A program made the translations under genes and the position numbers. From positions 8,246,001 to 8,310,000 of the forward strand of contig NZ_CP107880.1 in the NCBI RefSeq assembly GCF_036013745.1: a stretch of DNA of 64,000 nucleotides, written 5' to 3'. The notes beneath the pieces are model-generated. The model was not told the DNA's origin. It saw nothing but the letters and a program-made list of their open reading frames with translations, and searched no databases. Origin of the DNA: Streptomyces sp. NBC_00483. GTDB taxonomy: Bacteria; Actinomycetota; Actinomycetes; Streptomycetales; Streptomycetaceae. This document shows, one piece after another, positions 57,408 through 64,000 of this stretch. Numbering within the stretch: position 1 is the stretch's first letter; each line of letters opens with the position of its first letter.

Positions 57408-58199
57408 GTGCCGAACCCCGCTGCCGCAGAGCCTGTTGTTCTCCACCACCTTGCGCAGGGCCAGGGGGAGGGGGTGGTGCTGGTCCACGGTGTGGGCGGC
57501 TCCCTCGCCACGAGTTGGGGCAGTCTGCCGGAACACCTCGCTGAGCATCATCACGTCGTTACCGTCGACAATCCCGGCTCAGGTCTCAGCCCTCTGCCCA
57601 ACAGTCCACTCAACCTGGACTACCTCGCTGACAACATCGCCATGACGGCCGAGCATGCTGGTCTTGAACGCTACGGCGTCGTGGGCTACTCGATGGGCAG
57701 CTCGATCGCGGTGCGGCACGCCATCCGTCACCCCGAGCGCACCGCCACGCTGGCGCTGGTCGCCGGGTTCGCCAGGCCGGACGACCGACTGCGTCTGGCA
57801 CTGCGCAATTGGCGCGCTCTGATGAACGGGGATCCGCAGGTACTCGGGCGCTATCTCATGCAGCTTTCCTGTGGACCATCCAGCCTGTCCGGGCTGAACG
57901 ATGACGACATCGACCGGATCGCCAGGGAAACCGGCAGCGGACTCCAGCCGGGTACCCGCCGACACATCGACCTTGCTCTGGGAATCGACGTCCGCGCCGA
58001 CCTTCCGAACCTTGACCTGCCCACTCTGGTCGTCGCCGCATCCCAGGACATACTCGTCGCGCCCAGCCACTCGGACGAACTCGCCGATGGAATCCAGGGA
58101 AGCCGCCTGGTCCATGTACAGGCCGGTCATGACGCTCCGTCTGAACAGCCGGCAGCCATCGCCGCCCACATCCGTGCCCTTGTCAGTGGGAACTCTTGA
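57408..58199 (+). CDS. Alpha/beta hydrolase
   Basis: The 263-residue protein starts with GTG 57408 (AGGAG 5 nt upstream). It has the alpha/beta hydrolase order: VVLVHGVGGSLATSW (oxyanion region), GVVGYSMGSSIAVRHAI with nucleophile Ser in GYSMG, LVVAASQDILVAP (acid Asp) and VQAGHDAPSEQP (His). A cap of helices lies between. The substrate is unknown; this size fits esterases, haloperoxidase-like enzymes and hydrolases of small lactones. No signal peptide. Confidence 0.88.
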   Translation: MPNPAAAEPVVLHHLAQGQGEGVVLVHGVGGSLATSWGSLPEHLAEHHHVVTVDNPGSGLSPLPNSPLNLDYLADNIAMTAEHAGLERYGVVGYSMGSSIAVRHAIRHPERTATLALVAGFARPDDRLRLALRNWRALMNGDPQVLGRYLMQLSCGPSSLSGLNDDDIDRIARETGSGLQPGTRRHIDLALGIDVRADLPNLDLPTLVVAASQDILVAPSHSDELADGIQGSRLVHVQAGHDAPSEQPAAIAAHIRALVSGNS

Positions 58200-58329
58200 G
58201 TCAGGGCGCAGTTGGACCCGCTGCCTGACCTCTACATCGAGGAGGTGGCACCGGGGGCGGTGTAGTTGACGGGACCGTCGAACTGGGCCGAGGGGCCCCT
58301 GACGGTGGCCGGCCGGCGACAATCGCCCC

Positions 58330-58455
58330 ATGCGTGCACTCCTGACCGCCGGCACACCACTCGCGTGGACCGTGACCGAGATCGCGTGGCCCGCCGTCGC
58401 CCCGGACCAGGTGCTGGTGGAGGTCGCCACCGCAGGGCTGAGAACCTGCTCCTGA
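58330..58455 (+). pseudogene. N-terminal fragment of a zinc-type alcohol dehydrogenase/quinone reductase
   Basis: A 41-codon frame reads MRALLTAGTPLAWTVTEIAW then PDQVLVEVATAGLRTCS and stops. This matches the N-terminal GroES-like segment of medium-chain dehydrogenases, where LVEVxxAGxNxxD is usual, but ends abruptly. The rest of the gene is missing. Confidence 0.6.
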
Positions 58456-58770
58456 AGGTGGTATGGCTGCTCGCCGAGCGTCCAAGCGGACGGTCAACCT
58501 GGGGGCGGGCTTGCCACTCGGGGGATACCCCTGGGTGGGCCGATCAGAGGCTCGGCTGCTGTCACAAACCATTCCGGGAGCCGGACCGCCTCACCTTCTG
58601 AATGACAGCGGATTGTGACAACGAATCGGCGATCCGGGCAGCTCCCGGTGGCCGTTTCCGATCTTGCTCCGGGGGAGGAACGTTTATGAGAAGCCTTTTG
58701 GTCCTGCGGGAGCGGTATGCCGCCCAGGCCGTGTTGTTCCGCGATCTCGTCGAGCCCCCGGTGCACGCAT
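58456..58770. other. Intergenic stretch without a recognised gene
   Basis: No supported gene in these 315 bases between the dehydrogenase fragment and the pentapeptide-repeat gene. The break point that removed the dehydrogenase must lie near its left end. Confidence 0.35.
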
Positions 58771-59430
58771 CTACTTGTCTTTCACGGTGAGGCCGAGGAC
58801 CTGTGCCAGTGCTGGTGCCATGTCCAGGAGTTGATAGGTGCTGATCGTTGCGCCCTTCAAGGCTTCGAGCCCGGAAGCGATACTCAGCCCGGCTGCCTCT
58901 CGCAGGTCGACCTTCGTCATCTTGGCGTTGTCGAAGTGCGCTCGGTCCAGGGTTGAGCCGGGGAAGGTGACGTTGGTGAGCACGGCTCCGCCGAAGTCGA
59001 CGTCGCGCAGGAGGCAGTCCACGAACGCGACGTTCTTCAGCTTGGCCAGGCGGGCGTTCACCGAGTCGAACTTGCAGTTGTAGAAAGTGACGCGGTTCAT
59101 GTGGGAGCCGGGGAGTTCCGTGCCGGCTAGGACCACCTCGTTACACTCGCTGTCCATCCAGGTGGTCTCTGCGAGGTCGGTCCCCACCATGCGCACGGTA
59201 TGGAGCCAGATGTCATCGAACTGGGAGCGCCGGTAGCGGCCACGCGTCAAAGTCACCGCGGAGAACGCGGACTCGGTGAATCCAGAGCCGCCGCCATCCA
59301 CGTCCTCGAAACCGCAGTCCTCGAAATGGAGCCACTCGTAGGTGCCCTCTCTTTCCATTACCCCGGTGAACGGCGTAAGGCGGTGCGCGTACGGAAGCTT
59401 GGCGAGTTCGCGGGGAGATCTGGCTCGCAT
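58771..59430 (-). CDS. Pentapeptide-repeat protein
   Basis: The 219-residue protein starts at ATG 59428-59430, with GGAG upstream; TTG 59460 would add 10 residues. It contains a run of A(D/N)LxX-like pentapeptides from about 50 to 185 (AETTWMDSECNEVVLAGTEL, LRDVDFGGAVLTNVTFPGST, LDRAHFDNAKMTKVDLREAA), which fold as a right-handed beta-helix. In other bacteria such proteins mimic DNA (gyrase protection) or serve as scaffolds. Here the function is unknown. Confidence 0.82.
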   Translation of the reverse strand: MRARSPRELAKLPYAHRLTPFTGVMEREGTYEWLHFEDCGFEDVDGGGSGFTESAFSAVTLTRGRYRRSQFDDIWLHTVRMVGTDLAETTWMDSECNEVVLAGTELPGSHMNRVTFYNCKFDSVNARLAKLKNVAFVDCLLRDVDFGGAVLTNVTFPGSTLDRAHFDNAKMTKVDLREAAGLSIASGLEALKGATISTYQLLDMAPALAQVLGLTVKDK

Positions 59431-60019
59431 CAGGTTCTCCAGGAGGTACGGGCCGATCAACGGCCCGGGGCAGGGGGGACTCGCCCAGGCGTCATCAGCA
59501 TGGTTGAGGGCAAGAAGGGAGCTCCCTGTCTATCGCGGCTCGCGGGACTTTACCCAATCGCCGAGATCCGAAAATCTGCTGCCTGAATAGCTGGCGTCAC
59601 GCGGAAGATGGGCAGGCGTAAGGGAAATATGCCGCATAGCGCATCCGGACTGGGCGCCGGGACCTGAGAGCAGGGAGCACCGTGTGTGTCCGCGGAACCC
59701 TAACGGTAGCCAACTACCCTTGCTCAGGTGGATGTTGGGGCCATCCCTGAGGGAGTGGTGGGCGTCACTCGTCCCGCGCGGCGAGTTCCGTGACATTCAT
59801 TTTGCGCTCGGCATACTCATCGCCCGTTCTCGCGGATTGGCTGACGTCCGTTCTGGACGAACCTCGCGCTGGGCTCGCCCCCCAAGAGTGATTACACAGG
59901 GCTACACGTTCGTCCGCCGTAGCTAGTGCTGTGACCGCGTAGGTTCACCGGTTCTGGTCCGCGTCCAGGCCGGGGCCGATTGGATGGGGCGGACATCACA
60001 TACCGTGTGTGGAGACGTG
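59431..60019. other. Intergenic region before the IS630 transposase
   Basis: Nothing coding is supported. The left end of the IS630 element should lie near 59925-59960: GTGACCGCGTAGGTTCACC there resembles, inverted, the sequence after the transposase stop (about 61145-61165). Confidence 0.35.
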
Positions 60020-61138
60020 ATGGCGGAGCCGGTCAAAGTTCGCCGACTGACGGATCAAGAGGGGCAGCGCCTGCAGCAGATCGTGCGGCGAGGCAGTACC
60101 AGTTCCGTGCGCTACCGGCGCGCGATGATGCTGCTGGCTTCGGCCGGCGGGAATCGGGTCCCGGTCATCGCACAGCTGGTCGCGGCCGATGAGGACACAG
60201 TCCGGGACGTCATTCACCGCTTCAACGAGATCGGCCTGGCATGCCTGGACCCTCGGTGGGCGGGAGGTCGTCCCCGCCTGCTGAACACTGACGACGAGGA
60301 CTTCGTCGTCGCGACGGCCACCACACGCCCGGCCAAGCTCGGCCAGCCGTTCACCCGCTGGTCGAGCCGCAAACTCTGCACCTACCTGCGAAGGGTTCAC
60401 GGCCGGGTGATCCGTATAGGCCGCGAGGCCCTGCGCTGCCTACTGGTCCGACGCGGCATCACCTTCCAGCGCACCAAGACGTGGAAGGAGTCCACCGACC
60501 CCGAGCGCGACACCAAACTGGACCGCATCGAGTACGTCCTGGATCACCTAACCGATCGTGTTTTCGCGTTCGACGAGTTCGGGCCGCTCGGTATCCGCCC
60601 CACCGCAGGCTCCTGCTGGGCACGACAGAGTCGGCCCGACCGGATTCCGGCGACCTATCACCGCACTCATGGAGTGACCTACTTTCACGGCTGCTACTCG
60701 GTCGGCGACGACACGCTGTGGGGCGTGAACCGTCGCCACAAGGGCGCCGCTCAGTCCCTGGCCGCGCTGAAGTCGATCCGTGCCGCCCGGCCCGACGGCG
60801 CCCCCATCTACGTGATCATGGACAACCTGTCCGCGCACAAGGGCACCAAGATCCGCGCTTGGGCGAAGAAGCACCGGGTGGAGCTGTGCTTCACCCCTAC
60901 CAATGCCTCGTGGGCCAACCCGATCGAGGCGCACTTCGGACCCTTGCGGCAGTTCATCCTGGCGAACTCCAACCATCCCAACCACGCTGTGCAGACCTGG
61001 GCCCTGCACCGCTACCTGCGCTGGCGCAACACCGACGCCCGCCACCCGGACATCCTGGCGGCCCAGCGCAGGGAACGCGCCCGCATCCGCAGTGAGAAGG
61101 GCATCCGGTGGGGCCGCCCCGCCGCGCGAGCGGCGTGA
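60020..61138 (+). CDS. IS630-family transposase, intact
   Basis: The 372-residue protein starts at ATG 60020 (GGAG 6 nt upstream). The N-terminal helix-turn-helix is GGNRVPVIAQLVAADEDTVR. The DDE domain has VFAFDEFGPLGIRPTAGSCW (first Asp), IYVIMDNLSAHKGTKIRAWA (second Asp) and ASWANPIEAHFGPLRQFI (Glu). It appears full-length. IS630 elements insert into TA. Short similar but imperfect sequences on both sides suggest ends near 59930 and 61165. A relic of a related element lies at 37030-37260. Confidence 0.92.
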   Translation: MAEPVKVRRLTDQEGQRLQQIVRRGSTSSVRYRRAMMLLASAGGNRVPVIAQLVAADEDTVRDVIHRFNEIGLACLDPRWAGGRPRLLNTDDEDFVVATATTRPAKLGQPFTRWSSRKLCTYLRRVHGRVIRIGREALRCLLVRRGITFQRTKTWKESTDPERDTKLDRIEYVLDHLTDRVFAFDEFGPLGIRPTAGSCWARQSRPDRIPATYHRTHGVTYFHGCYSVGDDTLWGVNRRHKGAAQSLAALKSIRAARPDGAPIYVIMDNLSAHKGTKIRAWAKKHRVELCFTPTNASWANPIEAHFGPLRQFILANSNHPNHAVQTWALHRYLRWRNTDARHPDILAAQRRERARIRSEKGIRWGRPAARAA

Positions 61139-61184
61139 TCAATCCAGGTGCAACCCGTGAGCCCTGCCTCATAGCCTCGGCCCC

Positions 61185-61643
61185 ATGACTGACCATGCTT
61201 TCGTCCCCGACGACTTCGTCGTCCCCACGGACCTCATCACCCCACAGTTCCGTCTGGAGCCTCTGGGACCCCAGCACAACGCCGCCGACCACGCCGCCTG
61301 GACCAGCAGCATCGAGCACATCCGTGCGACCCCTGGCTTCCAGGACCGAGGATGGCCTCCTGCCGACGGGATGGCCCTGGACGCGAACCTCGCCGACCTG
61401 CAGAGTCACGCGGACGACTTCGCTCAGCGCCGCGGATTCACCTACACCGTCATCGAGACCGCCAGCGGCGAGGTGATCGGTTGCGTCTACATCTATCCCT
61501 CCCGCAGCGACGACCACGACACCGACGTCCGCTCCTGGGTCCGTGCCGACAGAGCCGAGTTGGACGCGCCCTTGCATGCGGCCATCACGACCTGGCTGTC
61601 CACGAACTGGCCCCTCGGAACTCTCAACTATCAGCCCCGCTGA
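61185..61643 (+). CDS. GNAT-like acetyltransferase
   Basis: The 152-residue protein starts at ATG 61185. The middle FTYTVIETASGEVIGCVYIY followed by DVRSWVRADRAELDAPLHAA is the core strand-helix of the GNAT fold; the pattern EVIGCVYIYP is common in small Streptomyces acetyltransferases. It is complete at both ends and would use acetyl-CoA, with unknown substrate. It sits between two insertion sequences. Confidence 0.75.
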   Translation: MTDHAFVPDDFVVPTDLITPQFRLEPLGPQHNAADHAAWTSSIEHIRATPGFQDRGWPPADGMALDANLADLQSHADDFAQRRGFTYTVIETASGEVIGCVYIYPSRSDDHDTDVRSWVRADRAELDAPLHAAITTWLSTNWPLGTLNYQPR

Positions 61644-61744
61644 CCAACATGTGGTCCCGCAGCGACCACCCATACCGACCGCTGCGGGACACCTGGCCTT
61701 CGAATGGCCCGACTGCGGGATGGAATGCCTTCCCGGTCACAGCA

Positions 61745-62756
61745 CTAGGTCGTTTCTGATGGCTCTTGCTGGGTGGGTGGATCAGTGCGGGTGCTGGGCA
61801 TGCGGGTCGTATGGTGCGACGCCATGAACTGACGGACGCGCAGTGGCAGAAGATCGAGTCGCTGTTGCCGGGAAACGGTGCCCCGGGTGGGCAGTGGGCG
61901 GATCACCGCCGAGTCATCAACGGCGTACTGTTCCGGGCCCGTACCGGGGTGCCGTGGCCGGATCTGCCCGAGCGGTACGGGCCGTGGCAGACCGTCTATG
62001 AGCGCCATCGCCGCTGGTCGGCCGACGGAACCTGGCAGCGGATCCTGACAGAGCTGCAGATCGAGGCCGCCGCGAGCGACCCGGACGGTGCCCTGGCCCG
62101 CACGGCGGCGAAGGAGGCCGAGTGGGCGGTGAACATCGACTCCACGTCCTGCCGGGCTCATCAGCATGCGGCCGGGGCCCGGCACCGGCCGCCGGGTGAC
62201 TTCCCGCAAAGGGGGCGGGGCGCGTGTGGAGGCCGATGGACGCGAGGCACTGGGACGTTCCCGGGGCGGACTGACCAGCAAGGTCCATTTCCTGGCCGAT
62301 GACCGGGCCCGCCCGCTGGTCTGGCAGACCTCGCCCGGCCAGCGGGGCGACAACCCCATGCTCGTCCCGGTACTGGAGTGCCTGCGGATCGCCCGGCGCG
62401 GGCCGGGGCGGCCCCGCACCCGCCCGGACCGGCTCCGCGGAGACAAGGCCTACTCCAGCCGCGACACCCGCGCCTACCTGCGCGGACGGCACATCAAGGT
62501 GACCATCGCCCAACCCGAGGACCAACGCAGCAACCGTCTGCGGCGGGGCCGGGCCGGCGGCCGGCCTCCGGCCTTCGACACAGGCCAGTACCGCCGCCGC
62601 AGTGCCGCCGAACGGTGCGTCAGCAAGTGGAAGCAGTTCCGTGCGGTCGCCAGCCGTTACGACAAGCGCGACTACATCTTCAACGGCACCCTGGCCGTCG
62701 CAGCAGTCGTCATCTGGCTCCGCGACACCGTCCAAGAGCCATCAGAAACGCCCTAG
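61745..62756 (+). mobile_element. IS5-family insertion sequence with clear ends
   Basis: Inverted repeats at 61745-61768 and 62733-62756 match at 23 of 24 positions (CTAGG[T/G]CGTTTCTGATGGCTCTTG), and CTAG is present at both tips, consistent with insertion into a TA/CTAG target. The 1.0-kb element contains two overlapping frames that together make one transposase. Confidence 0.9.
61811..62756 (+). CDS. IS5-family transposase in two overlapping frames
   Basis: The first frame (61811-62302) has the N-terminal part: MVRRHELTDAQWQKIESLLP, VINGVLFRARTGVPWPDLPE and VNIDSTSCRAHQHAAGARHR with the first catalytic Asp. The second (from about 62200 to 62756) continues EALGRSRGGLTSKVHFLADD, RLRGDKAYSSRDTRAYLRGR and YIFNGTLAVAAVVIWLRDTV. 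The change, +1 (or -2), occurs around the AAAGGGGG run at 62208-62215. In many IS5/IS427 elements such a shift is programmed, so the element may be active. Confidence 0.85.
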
Positions 62757-63173
62757 ACGAGAGCAGGGCCGAGTATGGGCTCCGCGTGGCGGACGCGTCG
62801 GGGCGGACTGGCTTCCGGGCCAGTCGGCGGTGGCAGGGGCGCGGCCGGTGTGCCGATCACGACCGAACAGCACGTCGACGACGTCCTGGCTCTGCCCGTC
62901 AATTCTGTTTCACTTGCCGTGTCTTGTCGGTGCCCCGCCGGGAGTGGTTGAACACCAGCCGACTGTTACAGACGGCAGGCGGCGTGCAGGCGTGCGCTTG
63001 CTATCTACCGCTGCCTATGGACAAAGTCATGCCCGGAAAGGGAGTTGTGGGTGTGGCCGGAGGCGTAGTGGGCGGATGCCACTTGGTGACATGGGTTGGC
63101 ACGATCACCCCTGCTTTTTCTCCTTGATGGGTGTCAGCACGTTTCGGCGCCCGGCCCGTTCAGCGCGCCTGTC
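62757..63173. other. Intergenic stretch without a recognised gene
   Basis: No gene is supported in these 417 bases between the IS5 element and the gene at 63174, only short chance frames. Confidence 0.4.
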
Positions 63174-63833
63174 ATGACCGACTCCCGCCCACGTACGTCC
63201 CCCAAGACGTCGCTGCCCATCACCCTCTGGCTCCCCACCCCCGACGACCTGGCCGCCCTGCCCATTCCGACGGCCGTTCTGCCGACCTGGGCGATCGAGA
63301 AGATCCACGCCGAGTTCACCCGCCGCCCTGGCCGCCCGTCCACCGGACTCCTGCGCCTGGCCATCAACGACAGCGCCCCCGGCATGGACGCCCGCATCCC
63401 CTGCACCACCCACGCTGGCGCATGCGACGGTGATACCGCGCCTGGCGAACCTGACCTCGCTCCGGTGATCCTCGCTGAACTCCACCCGGACTCCCTGCCC
63501 GCCCCCGACGCCCCGCTCACCGGCAGCGCCATGCCCGGGTCGCTGGACGACGGCTGGCCCGGCTTCTTCCACCGCGCCCACCGCCTGCTGAACGGCGATG
63601 GCCTCCTCCTGGTCGCCGCCCGCCAGCACCGCGACCACGACCAACTCCACGACCCGCTTGGTCTGTTGATCGCCACGGCCCGCACCGCCGGATTCCGCTA
63701 CCTGCAGCACATCGTCGTCATCCACGCCCACGCCGACGGCGACCACCTCACCCCCATCCCGCCCGACCCCGACATCCCCGATGTCGTCCACTCCGACCTC
63801 CTGGTCCTCGACACCGCCCGGAGCCGACCGTGA
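63174..63833 (+). CDS. Protein paired with the DNA methyltransferase; similar to its C-terminal part
   Basis: The 219-residue protein starts at ATG 63174. It ends with GLLLVAARQHRDHDQLHDPL, TARTAGFRYLQHIVVIHAHA and a C-terminal VVHSDLLVLDTARS. This resembles the post-catalytic part of Streptomyces TRM11-type DNA methyltransferases (a strand-helix with R..R...LxDPxG, then AGFRYLQH). No SAM-binding FxGxG or NPPY motif is seen in it. Its stop overlaps the next gene's GTG (GTGA), so it is co-translated and likely a subunit or fragment of the same methylation system. Confidence 0.55.
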   Translation: MTDSRPRTSPKTSLPITLWLPTPDDLAALPIPTAVLPTWAIEKIHAEFTRRPGRPSTGLLRLAINDSAPGMDARIPCTTHAGACDGDTAPGEPDLAPVILAELHPDSLPAPDAPLTGSAMPGSLDDGWPGFFHRAHRLLNGDGLLLVAARQHRDHDQLHDPLGLLIATARTAGFRYLQHIVVIHAHADGDHLTPIPPDPDIPDVVHSDLLVLDTARSRP

Positions 63834-64000
63834 CCCACACCCCCACGCCCCGCTCCTCGGTGTGGGCCACCGCCCCCACCTCCGCGCCCGCCCAGCGCAA
63901 GGGCCGCTACGTCCCCGGCTCCGCCGCCCACCCCGCCAAGATGCTGCCCGCCCTCGCCGCCCACGCCATCGCCACCTACACCAAGCCCGGCGACCTGGTG
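63830..64000 (+). CDS. DNA methyltransferase, N-terminal part (cut by window edge)
   Basis: The gene starts with GTG 63830 in a GTGA overlap. The visible 57 residues end with GRYVPGSAAHPAKMLPALAA followed by YTKPGDLV, the start of an N4/N6-type methyltransferase in which HPAKM and KPGDLVLDPxxGxGTT form the SAM-binding motif I; the window ends just before that. Target sequence and partners are not visible. Confidence 0.7.
   Translation, partial: MTHTPTPRSSVWATAPTSAPAQRKGRYVPGSAAHPAKMLPALAAHAIATYTKPGDLV

Overview
The window is high-GC actinobacterial DNA, almost certainly from a Streptomyces. The signs are strong G/C preference at third codon positions, frequent GTG and TTG starts, many ATGA/GTGA overlaps between genes, several RsbW-like ATPases, an XRE-TPR regulator, a LysM/BTAD protein and actinobacterial IS families. 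The density of insertion sequences and relics, together with a conjugation-type secretion operon, points to an accessory replicon (perhaps a linear plasmid) or an integrated conjugative element in a chromosome arm. No rRNA, tRNA, CRISPR array, relaxase or replication initiator was recognised.

Layout. Positions 1-5764 hold a reverse-strand cassette (MoaA-like radical SAM protein, P-loop kinase, small unknown protein, sulfatase-fold phosphohydrolase, NUDIX protein) preceded by two RsbW-like ATPases and a divergent XRE-TPR regulator; cutA follows. Positions 6300-10016 form a transposon-like unit bounded by ISL3-type ends and an apparent 9-bp target duplication. It carries a frameshifted ISL3 transposase, a secreted NucA/NucB-type nuclease and an unknown gene. 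After a DUF6907-like gene, a phage-capsid relic and another ATPase, positions 12280-22939 encode a complete-looking Tad/Flp pilus operon ending in a LysM-BTAD membrane protein. Its probable prepilin peptidase lies apart, at 35656-36306.

Positions 23376-27230 are a patchwork: an ArsR-like regulator with a VOC protein, an IS630 relic, four tiny membrane-protein genes and a solute-binding-like protein. An AT-rich intergenic island with 13-bp tandem repeats and clustered GAATTC palindromes (27969-28350) precedes a small unknown gene, a winged-helix MoxR-type AAA ATPase and a protein combining HExxH and VWA signatures. An IS110 element separates these from two further small genes. Then come an SMI1/KNR4 protein, a MarR-like pair, small membrane and lipoproteins, a broken IS5, a winged-helix protein, a second IS110 element and an orphan Pycsar-type transmembrane protein.

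Positions 45295-56754 are a tight reverse-strand type IV secretion operon: HTH regulator, pilin-like protein, VirB6/TrbL-like channel, PrgI-like protein, VirB4 ATPase, VirD4-like coupling ATPase, replication-relaxation protein, lytic transglycosylase/NlpC hydrolase and a membrane protein. The right end holds an alpha/beta hydrolase, a pentapeptide-repeat protein, an intact IS630, a GNAT protein, a well-delimited IS5 and the beginning of a DNA methyltransferase pair that runs off the window.
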